64,000 nucleotides of DNA, taken from Bacillota bacterium. Lineage in GTDB: Bacteria > Bacillota > Sulfobacillia > JAJZYS01 > JAJYTV01. Below are positions 51,419-60,199 of this stretch, one piece after another; the stretch's first letter is position 1; each line of letters starts with the position of its first letter. The position numbers were made by a program, and so were the translations under genes. The DNA lies in assembly GCA_021793215.1 (NCBI GenBank), contig JAJYTE010000003.1, positions 57,920 to 121,919 on the forward strand, read 5' to 3'. The notes below the pieces were generated by a model. That model saw nothing but the letters and a program-made list of their open reading frames with translations, was not told the origin of the DNA and ran no database searches.

Positions 51419-53788
51419 TCATGCGAGACGCTGGCCGCGCTCCTGCCCACCGCCGCGGACGGCCTGCGCGTACTCGGAAAGGCGCTGAGCCGCGCGGGCG
51501 AAGACGGAGTTCGGTGCGTAGCCTCCCTCCTTGTCGTCTCCGGCGGCGACGCCTGTCAGGAGTTCAATCCCCTCCTCGATCGTGTCGATCGCGTAGACGT
51601 GGAACTTGCCCTCGCGCACCGCCTGCACGACCTCGCCCGAGAGCATCAGGTCGGGCACGTTCTGGCGCGGGATCATGCAGCCCTGCGTACCACTGAGACC
51701 CAGCGCGGAACAGACGGCGAAGAACCCCTCGATCTTTTCGTTCACGCCGCCGATCGGCTGGATCAGGCCGTTCTGGTCCACGGAGCCCGTGACCGCGATG
51801 TCCTGGCGGATCGGCAGGTCGGCGAGATCGGACAGGATGGCGTAGAGCTCTGTGGATGAGGCGGAGTCGCCCTCGATGCCGCCGTAGTTCTGTTCGATCG
51901 TCAGGCTTGCGGACAGGGAGAGCGGCTGCGAGCGGCCGAAGCGCCAGCCGAGGTAGCCCGAGAGCGTCAGGACGCCCTTCGAGTGGATCGGCCCAGACAG
52001 CTGGACCTCGCGCTCGATGTCCACGACGCCGGCGCCACCGGCGTAGGTCCGCGCTGTGATGCGCGCCGGAAGCCCGAACTCCTGTCCGCCTTGGGTCAGC
52101 ACGGTGAGGGCGTTGACCTGTCCGGTCCGCGCGCCTCGCGTCTCGATCCGTATCGTTCCGAGCGCGATCATCTCGAGCATGCGCTCCTGGTAGAGGCCGC
52201 CGCGCCGGCGGCGCCCCTCCAGCGTCTCCTCGATGTGGATCGCGTCGATCGCGCTCGCGTTCCGCCTTGCCGCCACCGCGTCAGCCTCCACGGCGAGCTC
52301 GATGATCACGGCCATGCGCGTGGAGAGCAGCCGACGGCCGCCGGCGAGGCGCGCCGCTTCCTCGATCATCCGCGCCGCGCCGCCGGCCGTGAAGGGCCGC
52401 AGGCCATGCGATCGGCCGAGTCCGGTTAGGAACCGCGCGAGCGACGTCCGGTTCTCTGGGATGTTGGGCATGTCGGGCGCGAAGTCGACGCGCACCTTGA
52501 AGAGCTTGCGGAACTGCTCGTCCATCTGGCGCAGTTCGTGGTAGGCAGCCTCCGGCCCCACCAACACGACCTGGAGGTCGAGCGGGATCGGCTCGGGATC
52601 GAGCCCGAGCGTCGGCGTCGGCCGATCCTCCTGGCCGATGTTCTCGACGCGCGCGCTGCGCTGCGAGAGCGCCCGTTTCAGCCCCTGATACGCCAGGGGG
52701 TTCGTCAGCAACTCGCGGGCGGGCAGTAGAAGGAAGCCCCCGTTCGCCCGGTGGACGGCGCCCGGGCGGATGAGCGTGAACCCGGTGCGCAGACCGCCGC
52801 CGGCGGACGCCTCGTAGGCGATGTTTCCGAGCAGATTGTAGTAGGAGGGGTTCGGCTCGTACACGACCGGCGCGGCGTCGCCGTCGCGGGAGACGAACGC
52901 GTTCACCGCGAACCAGCCCGGGTCCTCCACCGTCTCCTGGCCGCTCGGCACGAGTAGCGGGAGCCACTCGGGGATCCGGCGGTAGAGATCCTGCAGGTGC
53001 CGAAGCAGCGGAGTCACTTCATACTCCTGCTCGAGCCGCTCGAAGAGTGGCCGGCAGGCGTAGCGGGCGACCTCGTGGGTGAGATCTCGCACCTTCTGCT
53101 CCGAAGCCCGCTGGAGCTCGTGGGCACGGCGCACGAACGCCTCTCCCAGCCGCTGCACCTGCTGCGCCGCGCGCTCGAGCGCCTCCCTGCGCTCCGGGGG
53201 GAGGGCGGCGATCGCCTCGGCTGAGAGCGCATGGCCATCCGCGATCGGCGTCGTCGTCAGTCCGGTCGGTCCGGGCTGCACGGAGAAGCCGAGTTCCTGC
53301 GCCTCGCGCTGGAACTGGGCGAACTCCGCGTCGGCCTGCGCGGAGAATTCCTGCGTCGCCTCATCCCGCGCCGCGCCGAACTCATCGGACGAGAAGGCCT
53401 GCGGCAGCAGGATCGCGCACTCGCGCTGCAGCTCGCGCAGCGCTTGCTGGAAGCGGGGCCCCATGCCCGCAGGCACCGCGACCGCCAGCGGCGAAGAGGG
53501 CTCACGGAAGTTCGGCAGGTAGAGCCAGTCGCTGGCAGGCGGCAGAGCGTCTGCTGCCTCGCTGAGCCGCCGGCGAGCGTACGTGGTTCTCCCGGTTCCG
53601 GTCGGTCCGGAGAGGTAGATATGGTAGCCGTGCGGGCGCAGCGAGAGCGCCAGCGCCATTGCTTCCTCCGCGCGGGGCTGGCCGACGAGCGACTCGGGGA
53701 CGTCGAGTTCTGTCGTGTTGTCGAACGCGAGCTGGGACGGGTCGAGGGTCCAGCGCAGGACATCCGTCGCAAGCGTCTTCGGCGCCAC
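51419..53788 (-). CDS. Lon-like ATP-dependent protease (AAA_32/LonB-like family)
   Basis: This 789-residue protein combines an N-terminal AAA-like region with a Walker A-like GPTGTGRTTYARR, a coiled-coil insert (about 150-260) rich in Glu/Ala/Gln, and a C-terminal Lon protease domain. The catalytic Ser642 in EGDSASS and Lys685 in GVNEKIEGF are 43 residues apart, as in E. coli Lon. The family (COG1067) includes LonB/LonC-like proteases, and some members may not use ATP. GTG 53788 is preferred, with GAGGTGG upstream; GTG 53797 is an alternative. Confidence 0.9.
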   Translation of the reverse strand: MAPKTLATDVLRWTLDPSQLAFDNTTELDVPESLVGQPRAEEAMALALSLRPHGYHIYLSGPTGTGRTTYARRRLSEAADALPPASDWLYLPNFREPSSPLAVAVPAGMGPRFQQALRELQRECAILLPQAFSSDEFGAARDEATQEFSAQADAEFAQFQREAQELGFSVQPGPTGLTTTPIADGHALSAEAIAALPPERREALERAAQQVQRLGEAFVRRAHELQRASEQKVRDLTHEVARYACRPLFERLEQEYEVTPLLRHLQDLYRRIPEWLPLLVPSGQETVEDPGWFAVNAFVSRDGDAAPVVYEPNPSYYNLLGNIAYEASAGGGLRTGFTLIRPGAVHRANGGFLLLPARELLTNPLAYQGLKRALSQRSARVENIGQEDRPTPTLGLDPEPIPLDLQVVLVGPEAAYHELRQMDEQFRKLFKVRVDFAPDMPNIPENRTSLARFLTGLGRSHGLRPFTAGGAARMIEEAARLAGGRRLLSTRMAVIIELAVEADAVAARRNASAIDAIHIEETLEGRRRRGGLYQERMLEMIALGTIRIETRGARTGQVNALTVLTQGGQEFGLPARITARTYAGGAGVVDIEREVQLSGPIHSKGVLTLSGYLGWRFGRSQPLSLSASLTIEQNYGGIEGDSASSTELYAILSDLADLPIRQDIAVTGSVDQNGLIQPIGGVNEKIEGFFAVCSALGLSGTQGCMIPRQNVPDLMLSGEVVQAVREGKFHVYAIDTIEEGIELLTGVAAGDDKEGGYAPNSVFARAAQRLSEYAQAVRGGGQERGQRLA

Positions 53789-53861
53789 TCGGACCACCTC
53801 GGCTCAAGGTTCGGAGATTGTAATGCTACTCCTGCACGCAAAGGGAGCGGAGCTGAGGACT

Positions 53862-54497
53862 ATGGAAGCACAGATGCGGCGCGAGCTGCGTCAGATGGTG
53901 CGGCGCGGGGCGCGGGAAGGCCTGCTGCGAGGGACCTTCGGCAACGTCTCGGTGCGCCTCGGAGAGGAACTGCTGATCACCCCGACGGGCAGGGACTACC
54001 TGAAGCTGCAGGCCGAGGACTTCGCGGCGGTCGACGTGGTGAGCGGGAAGGTGCGCGCTGGCGATCCCTCGAGCGAACTGCCGCTGCACCTGGCCGTGTA
54101 CCGCTTGCTGCCCCAGGTCCAGGCGATCTGGCACGACCACAGCCCCTTCGCGGTGGCCGCGGGCCTCGTGACCGATGAGGTTCCCGTCTACACAGGAGAA
54201 GGGCATGGGCTGATCGGCCTCGCCCTGCCCGTCGCGCCCTACCTGCCCTCGGGCAGCCGCTCGCTCGCCGATGCGGTCGCGGACGTCTTCGAGCGGACGG
54301 GCGCCGGCGCATGCCTGATGCGCAACCACGGCGCCGTCGCGGTTGGCGCGAGCCTGTTCTCGGCGTACTGCGGGGCGATCGCCCTAGAGGAAGCCTCCAT
54401 GCACTACCTCGTGACCAGCGGACTCTCGCCTGCCGCGCTCCCTCCGGAGGAGGCGAAGGCGATCCGCGCAGCGTTCGCCTCCTACCGCATGCGTTAG
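53862..54497 (+). CDS. Class II aldolase/adducin-family protein
   Basis: This is a 211-residue zinc-dependent aldolase resembling L-fuculose-phosphate aldolase. All zinc ligands are seen: Glu72 in SSELPLHLAVYR, His91 and His93 in WHDHSPFA, and His154 in MRNHGAV. The N-terminal phosphate-binding TFGNVSVRLGEELLITPTG is also present. ATG 53862 was preferred to ATG 53823 because GAGG precedes it and it matches the family start. The real substrate (sugar phosphate, methylthioribulose phosphate or other) is uncertain. It is followed by an SDR gene on the same strand. Confidence 0.88.
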   Translation: MEAQMRRELRQMVRRGAREGLLRGTFGNVSVRLGEELLITPTGRDYLKLQAEDFAAVDVVSGKVRAGDPSSELPLHLAVYRLLPQVQAIWHDHSPFAVAAGLVTDEVPVYTGEGHGLIGLALPVAPYLPSGSRSLADAVADVFERTGAGACLMRNHGAVAVGASLFSAYCGAIALEEASMHYLVTSGLSPAALPPEEAKAIRAAFASYRMR

Positions 54498-54596
54498 CCG
54501 CCGCGGCGGCCGGAGGGCGCGGTATCTCTGCCTCTCACACCGGCATAGGATGCAGCGGGCATACCTGTGGCCGAGTTGCGGGAGGCGAGTGGACGG

Positions 54597-55352
54597 ATGT
54601 TGGATCTGACGGGCCGCGTCGCGCTCGTCACCGGATCGAGTCGCGGCATCGGGAGGGCGATCGCCGAGCGCTACGCAGCCGCCGGCGCCCGCGTCGTCGT
54701 GCACTGCGCTCGCTCCGGGGAGGAGGCAGCGGCCGTGGCGCGCGGCATCGCCGGGCGCGGTGGAGAGGCCGTCTCCCTGCTCGCCGACGTCGCGGACCGC
54801 GGGCAGGTCGCAAGGCTCTTCGAGGAGATCGACGACACCTTCGGCCGGCTGGACGTGTTGGTGCACTGCGCTGGGCGCAACCGCGACCGACCGTTCCTTG
54901 AGATGACCGACGAGGACTTCCGCGTGACGTACGACAGCCAGCTGCGCGGCACGATCACGTGCAGCCAGGAGGCCGGACGGCGCATGCTCGCGCAGGGCGG
55001 TGGGAGCATCATCACGATCGGGGCGGCGACCGGCGTCAAGGGGCGCCGCAACGGCGCGAACTACTGCGTCGCGAAGGCGGGCGTGATGGTGCTGACGAAG
55101 GTGATGGCGCTCGAGCTCGCCCCGACCGTCCGGGTGAACTGCCTCGTCCCCGGCTACACCGAGACCGACGAGGTGCTCGAGCGCTTCGGTTTGCGCGACC
55201 CCCAGCGGCTCGCTGCGCACATCTCGGGCATCCCGCTCGGGAGGCTCGCAGACCCGCGGGACATCGCGGAGTGGGCACTCTGGCTGGCTGCCGATGCTCC
55301 CCACGCGACGGGGCAGTACTGGTTCGTCAACGGGGGGGCGTACATGGGGTGA
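54597..55352 (+). CDS. Short-chain dehydrogenase with altered catalytic Ser
   Basis: This 251-residue SDR begins LDLTGRVALVTGSSRGIG, the cofactor-binding glycine motif. The active-site Tyr156 and Lys160 (YCVAK) are present, but the residue 13 before the Tyr, where the catalytic Ser sits, is Ala143 (IGAATGVKG). ATG 54597 gives a standard start; GTG 54567 would add ten residues. It lies 100 bases after the aldolase and its stop codon directly abuts the stop of the convergent FAD oxidase. Activity may be changed or lost. Substrate unknown. Confidence 0.88.
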   Translation: MLDLTGRVALVTGSSRGIGRAIAERYAAAGARVVVHCARSGEEAAAVARGIAGRGGEAVSLLADVADRGQVARLFEEIDDTFGRLDVLVHCAGRNRDRPFLEMTDEDFRVTYDSQLRGTITCSQEAGRRMLAQGGGSIITIGAATGVKGRRNGANYCVAKAGVMVLTKVMALELAPTVRVNCLVPGYTETDEVLERFGLRDPQRLAAHISGIPLGRLADPRDIAEWALWLAADAPHATGQYWFVNGGAYMG

Positions 55353-56492
55353 TCAGTCGAGCGTGAAGCCGCCGCGGATGGGGAAGTCGGCGGCGGGGAG
55401 CCGCAGGGGGGAGAGATCCCCCTCCTGCGCGGCGCCGAGGGCGACCTGGGCCGCGAGCTCGCCGATCGCCGGGCCGCGCATCACGCCGATGCCCTGGTCA
55501 CCGCACGCGCAGAAGAGGGACGGGCCGACGGCGCCGACGAGCGGCCGCCGGTCGGGCGTCGCGCCGCACAGGCCGGCCCACGCCGAGCGCAGTCCGGCCG
55601 CATCCCCGAGCCGCGTCAGGGCGATCAGCCGCTCGGCGACGCTCTCGACGAAGAACGGGTCTCCCTCGCGTCGGAACGCGTCGGGATCGGACTCCTTGTA
55701 CTCCGTCCCGTCTCCGGCGAGGATGTCCTGCGCACCCTCCGGCACGAGGTAGATGTCGGTCGGCAGGTGCCAGACGACGGGCAGTTCGCGGTGCACCGAA
55801 CCGAGCCGCAGCGACGAGAGCTGCGTGCGGTAGGGGCGCAGTGGGATCTCCACTCCGCTCGGCGCGAGCAGCTTGCGCGTCCAGCAGCCCGCGCTGACGA
55901 GCACCCGCGCCCCCTGATGTACGCTTCCGTCCTGGAGTCGCACCTCGGCGCTCCCCACACGCGCCGAGATCCCAACGACCCGCGCACCCGTCCGCAGCGT
56001 GAGTCCGAGCCGCCTCGCCTCGCCGAGCGCCGCCTGGGCGTAGGCGGTCGGGTTGACGTGCCAGTCGTCGGGCGTGAAGAGCCCGATCGCGTCGTCCCCC
56101 AGCCGGTCGAGATCCGGGAAGCGTCGGCGCACCTCGCCCCCGTCCAAAAGTTCCGCCGTTGCTCCCTCGCGCTCAGCCTGCGCCGCCCGTCCCTCGAGCA
56201 GATCCCGCTCCTTCGGCCCACCGAGAGTCAGCATGCCGGTCCTTCGCCAGACCGACCCGTCGCCGCCCAGCTCGGCAGCCTCGCGGTAGAGCTCGCGGCT
56301 ACGCTCGACGAACGCCCGGTCCTGCGCGTTCCAGAGGAGCGCGGTGACGATGCCGCCGGATTTCGCGCTGCTCTCCTCCGCCGCCCCGAAATTCGCCTCC
56401 AGGAGCAGAACGTCCCGCGCCCCCTGCCGCAGCGCCGCTAGTGCTGCCGACGTCCCCCAGACGCCGGCGCCCACCACGATGAGGTCGTACAT
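55353..56492 (-). CDS. FAD-dependent oxidoreductase (DAO/sarcosine-oxidase-like)
   Basis: This 379-residue flavoprotein of the D-amino-acid oxidase family oxidises an amine or imino acid. The FAD dinucleotide motif is VVGAGVWGTSAALAAL at the N-terminus and the C-terminal FAD segment reads CACGDQGIGVMRGPAIGELAA. GTPxxRPL-type signature is present as GATPDRRPLVG. The stop touches the SDR stop (overlapping as TGATCA). It is 90 bases downstream of GH4 on the same strand, probably the last gene of the beta-glucoside/lysA operon. Substrate unknown. Confidence 0.87.
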   Translation of the reverse strand: MYDLIVVGAGVWGTSAALAALRQGARDVLLLEANFGAAEESSAKSGGIVTALLWNAQDRAFVERSRELYREAAELGGDGSVWRRTGMLTLGGPKERDLLEGRAAQAEREGATAELLDGGEVRRRFPDLDRLGDDAIGLFTPDDWHVNPTAYAQAALGEARRLGLTLRTGARVVGISARVGSAEVRLQDGSVHQGARVLVSAGCWTRKLLAPSGVEIPLRPYRTQLSSLRLGSVHRELPVVWHLPTDIYLVPEGAQDILAGDGTEYKESDPDAFRREGDPFFVESVAERLIALTRLGDAAGLRSAWAGLCGATPDRRPLVGAVGPSLFCACGDQGIGVMRGPAIGELAAQVALGAAQEGDLSPLRLPAADFPIRGGFTLD

Positions 56493-56583
56493 CTTGCTCG
56501 CGCCTCCTTGCTGCCCGCGCTTCCTGTCGACTCGGCCCCGGCGGGAACCACCACGCGACGCCCGGCTTCGCGCCTTCGCGAAG

Positions 56584-57960
56584 CTAGGCGAACTGCGGCA
56601 GGTACTGCCGGTGCGCCTCGATCAGTTCGTCGATGCAAGCCTGCGCTGCGCTGCGATCGCCGATCAAAGGATGCACCTGCGCCGCCTGCAGGAGCATTTC
56701 GCGCGAACCGCTGACGGCCGCCTGCGCGCAGAGGACCTCGTAATCCTTCACGCTGCGCGCGAGTCCCCGTGGACCTGGCGGCAGCGGTGCAGTCGGGAGC
56801 GGGTGGGCCCCATCACTGTCGATGCGGCAGCTGAGTTCGCCCACTTCGTCCGGTGCGAGAAAGTCCGAGGCGCCTTGGCTCGCAACGTTCAGGACGAGCT
56901 CCGTGGGCGGGCCGCCTGCAAGCGCCGACATCGCCTTCAGCGCGAGCCCCTCGTAGCCTTCCTCGCGGAAGATCGTGTCGGAGGTGATGCCGCGGTCATG
57001 GCGCGTGTCGGTCACGTCCGACATGTAGCTGTTGCGCCGCTCCGCGAGCACCGCGCGGTAGCGCGCGATCGCCTCGTCCTCGCCGCCTTGGCCCAGCGCC
57101 TCGCCGACCTCGCGGTAGATCCGGTTGTTCCAGACCTTCACCTGTTCGCCGCGCGTGCGCTGCGCCGCAATCTCGCGGGCGAGGCCGGCGCGGCGGAAGT
57201 AGTAGTAGTAAAGGTACTCGTTCGGCAGGAGACCGAGCCCCTGCAGGAGATCCGCTCCGAAAAACCCCAGGGATCGCACCTCGGCGCAGAGGCGCGCCGC
57301 GTCCGAGAGCAACGCGCCCATGCGCTCACGCCCATCCACCGCGACCGACTGCACCCACCCCAGGTGGTTGAGCCCCTGGTAGCGCAGGGAGCAGCGCTCC
57401 TCCGGAACGTCGAGGAAGCGGCAAACCTCCGTCTTGAGGCCCGAAGGCGCGTCGCACAGCCCGATCGTACGGCGGTGTCCGCCGCGGTGCAGCGCCTCGA
57501 CGATCAGCCCGGAGGGGTTCGTGAAGTTCAGAAACCAGGCGCCTGGCGCGAGCGCCTCGACGCGCTCCGCGAGGTGCAGGGCGAAGGGAATCGTGCGCAG
57601 CGCCATCGACATGCCGCCGATGCCTGTCGTCTCCTGTCCCAGGAGCCCGTGTTGCAGGGGGATGCGCTCGTCCTTGATGCGCCCGTCCGCGCCGCCGATC
57701 CGGACCGCGGAGAAGACGAAGGAGACGCCCGAAACCGTCGCGTCGAGCTCCTCGGTCGCCACGATCCGGACGGAGGCTCCGTGCCGCCTGCGCAGGGCCT
57801 CCCCGAGCCCTTGCATCAGAGAGACGCGAGAGGTGTCGACGTCGTGGAGCCGGATCTCCTCGAGGTCGATCTCCGCCGCGCGCCGCAGGAGTCCATTCAG
57901 GAGCAAGGGCACCCGAATCCCGCCACCGCCGATCACGGCCACGCGCCTTCCAGCAGACAA
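56584..57960 (-). CDS. GH4-family 6-phospho-beta-glucosidase-like enzyme
   Basis: This 458-residue member of glycoside hydrolase family 4 uses NAD and a divalent metal to cleave a phosphorylated disaccharide by an oxidation-elimination mechanism. Visible marks are the dinucleotide loop IGGGGIRVPLLLNGL and the metal ligands Cys in GLCDAPSG and His in GLNHLGWV. FTNPSG follows the Rossmann part. It belongs with phospho-beta-glucosidases by general pattern. No PTS is in the window; the PfkB kinase encoded 12 bases upstream might supply the phosphate, but this is speculation. TTG start at 57960. Confidence 0.87.
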   Translation of the reverse strand: MSAGRRVAVIGGGGIRVPLLLNGLLRRAAEIDLEEIRLHDVDTSRVSLMQGLGEALRRRHGASVRIVATEELDATVSGVSFVFSAVRIGGADGRIKDERIPLQHGLLGQETTGIGGMSMALRTIPFALHLAERVEALAPGAWFLNFTNPSGLIVEALHRGGHRRTIGLCDAPSGLKTEVCRFLDVPEERCSLRYQGLNHLGWVQSVAVDGRERMGALLSDAARLCAEVRSLGFFGADLLQGLGLLPNEYLYYYYFRRAGLAREIAAQRTRGEQVKVWNNRIYREVGEALGQGGEDEAIARYRAVLAERRNSYMSDVTDTRHDRGITSDTIFREEGYEGLALKAMSALAGGPPTELVLNVASQGASDFLAPDEVGELSCRIDSDGAHPLPTAPLPPGPRGLARSVKDYEVLCAQAAVSGSREMLLQAAQVHPLIGDRSAAQACIDELIEAHRQYLPQFA

Positions 57961-57972
57961 ACCCGTCGCCTC

Positions 57973-58881
57973 CTATGTGCCGCTCCAGCAAAGGTCCGGG
58001 AGGGCGGTCCGCGCCGCCGCGAGGGTCGGCGCGGCGCTCGCGCCGCCAAGCGCGCCCACCGCGCAGCCCGCCGCGTACTGGCCGAGCCGGATTGCGCCCG
58101 CCTCTCCGAGGCCATGCACCCTCCCCGCCAGGTAGCCTGCGTCGAACACGTCTCCCGCTCCCGTGGCATCTATCGCCTCGCGTGGCGTCGTGGGGTGGAT
58201 CTCCACGCCGTTTGGCCCGACGGACAGCACGCCCTCCGGTCCCAGCTTGACGAGTGCGCGCGGCACCACGTCAAGGAGCGCCGCCGCCGCGTCGCGTACC
58301 CCGTCCCTCCCCGTCACGAGCACCGCCTCCCGGGCGCTCGGCAGGTAGAGGTCCGCCAGCGAGAGCACGCGGCGCAGGGAAGCGCTCCTCAGCCACGCGG
58401 GGTCGGTGCCGCAGTCCATCGACACGAATCGTCCCTCGGCGCGGGCCATGCGCGCCAGATCCTCCGCGAACGGCCCGCGGCAGGAGAGATGCACCGCCTC
58501 GCAGTCGGGGTGGCTCTCCAGCGCGCTGCGGCCCGCCAAAAGGAGCTCCTCGTCCGTCGGGAACCCGGCGGTCAGAAAGCCTCGGTCGCCGCGAAGGTTC
58601 AGGGCGATCGTCACCGGCGTTCTTTTAGACCCGGAGCGCACAAGCGGTACGCCCTCGGCCTCCAGCGAGAGCGCGAGGAAGCGGCCCGCAGAGTCATCGC
58701 CGATCGGCGATGCGAGCGCCGCCTCCACCCCGAGGCGGCAGAGCGCGGTCGCTGCGATCGCGAACCCGCCGGGAGCGAGCGCGACCGCATCCGTGCGCAG
58801 CTCCTCGCCCGGCCCTGGCAGGCGTCCGACCGGTGCGGCGACCACGTCGAGAAACGCCGGGCCGATGACGAGGACTTGCAC
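57973..58881 (-). CDS. PfkB-family carbohydrate kinase
   Basis: This 302-residue ribokinase-fold kinase phosphorylates a sugar or nucleoside. The C-terminal signature DATGAGDVFDAGYLAG contains the catalytic Asp and anion hole; the N-terminal GG of the substrate site appears as ALAPGGFAIAAT. Substrate cannot be assigned. It lies between lysA and GH4 with spacings of 14 and 12 bases and is clearly co-transcribed. It might phosphorylate the sugar product of the GH1 enzyme or the substrate for GH4. Confidence 0.9.
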   Translation of the reverse strand: MQVLVIGPAFLDVVAAPVGRLPGPGEELRTDAVALAPGGFAIAATALCRLGVEAALASPIGDDSAGRFLALSLEAEGVPLVRSGSKRTPVTIALNLRGDRGFLTAGFPTDEELLLAGRSALESHPDCEAVHLSCRGPFAEDLARMARAEGRFVSMDCGTDPAWLRSASLRRVLSLADLYLPSAREAVLVTGRDGVRDAAAALLDVVPRALVKLGPEGVLSVGPNGVEIHPTTPREAIDATGAGDVFDAGYLAGRVHGLGEAGAIRLGQYAAGCAVGALGGASAAPTLAAARTALPDLCWSGT

Positions 58882-58895
58882 CCGATCGCCTCCAG

Positions 58896-60167
58896 CTAGA
58901 TGCCGACCTCGAAGCGCAGCCAGTCTGCGAGGGAGTCGCGGCGCGTGGCCGGCCTTGCCACCCCATTGCGCACGAACACGATCGGCGCCACCGGAACTCG
59001 GTTGTAGTGCGACGCCATGCTGTGGTTATACGCGCCGGTGTCGAGCGCGACGAGCAGGTCGCCCGTCTCAAGGCGCGGCAGCGTGACGCCGCGCGCCAGA
59101 ACGTCGCCCGTCTCGCAGTGCAGACCTGCGACGTCGACCACCTCGGCCTCGGCGTTGGAGTTGTGCGCGGCGCGCATCGCGGGGTGGGCGCCGTAGAGCG
59201 CCGGCCGCGGGTTGTCGGACATGCCGCCGTCGACCAAGAGGTAGGTGCGGCCGTCCCCGACGCGCTTGCGCCCGACGACGCGGTAGACCGTCACGCCGCA
59301 TGGTCCGACCAGGTAGCGTCCGGGTTCGAAGATCAGCCGCGGCACGGGGCGATGCGCATCCTCCGCGAAGGGCGTGAGTCCCAGGCGGGCCTGCTCCGCC
59401 ACCTCGCTCGGAGTCGGTGCGCCTTCCTCGATGCCAAGGCCGCCGCCCAGGTCGAGCTCCTCCGGCCACCAGCCGGTCTCGGCGAGCACTGTGAGGGCGA
59501 AGGCGCCGAGCGCCTCCGCCGCCTGGCGGAAGGGCGGCAGTTCGGTGATCGCGGAGCCGATGTGGGAGTGCAGGCCGCGCAGGGCGAGGTGTTCGTCCGC
59601 CAGTGCCTGCCGGATCGCCGCGAGCGCCTGGCCGTCGTCGAGCGAGATGCCGAACTGGCTGCGCGGCACGCTGGTGGAGAGCGACGGATGCGTATGGGGA
59701 TCGACCCCGAGCTGCAGGCGGATCAGAACATCCTGCGCGCGGCCGGCCGTGCGCGCCGCCTTTGCGATGGCTGGGAGCTCGTCAAGCGAGTCCACCACTA
59801 CCCTCCCGACGCCTTCCTTGGCCGCCAGGGCGAGCGCCTGCGGCGACTTGTAGACGCCGTGGAGTAGGATTCGCTCGGCGGGGAAGCCGACGCGCAGCGC
59901 GAACTCGAGCTCGCCCTGGCCGACGACGTCGAGCATCATGCCCTCTTCCGCGATCAGCTTGACGAGCTTTCCGACGAGCAGCGCCTTCGAAGCGTAGGCG
60001 ACGTTCTCCGCACCGGCCGCTTCCTTGTACAAGGCGATGCGCCGAAGGAGTTCGTCCTCGTCCATGAGGTAGAGTGGCGTTCCGAACGCGGATGCAAGGT
60101 CCGAGATGCGGGCACCGGCGATCTGCGCGTTCCCATCCTGGTCGTAGGTAAAGCTTTGCGGTGGCAA
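58896..60167 (-). CDS. lysA: Diaminopimelate decarboxylase
   Basis: LysA decarboxylates meso-diaminopimelate to lysine with PLP, the last step of lysine synthesis. The 423-residue protein has the PLP lysine Lys61 in AYASKALLV, the HSHIGS segment, LDLGGGLGI, the phosphate-binding EPGRYLVGP and the C-terminal CETGDVLA with the active-site Cys. TTG 60167 is supported by GGAGG eight bases upstream; the extension to 60332 overlaps the GH1 gene. It is oddly placed inside a carbohydrate operon, 32 bases after GH1. Confidence 0.95.
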   Translation of the reverse strand: MPPQSFTYDQDGNAQIAGARISDLASAFGTPLYLMDEDELLRRIALYKEAAGAENVAYASKALLVGKLVKLIAEEGMMLDVVGQGELEFALRVGFPAERILLHGVYKSPQALALAAKEGVGRVVVDSLDELPAIAKAARTAGRAQDVLIRLQLGVDPHTHPSLSTSVPRSQFGISLDDGQALAAIRQALADEHLALRGLHSHIGSAITELPPFRQAAEALGAFALTVLAETGWWPEELDLGGGLGIEEGAPTPSEVAEQARLGLTPFAEDAHRPVPRLIFEPGRYLVGPCGVTVYRVVGRKRVGDGRTYLLVDGGMSDNPRPALYGAHPAMRAAHNSNAEAEVVDVAGLHCETGDVLARGVTLPRLETGDLLVALDTGAYNHSMASHYNRVPVAPIVFVRNGVARPATRRDSLADWLRFEVGI

Positions 60168-60199
60168 TGGGTCAACCTCCCTGGGGTTTCGGGCGATGC

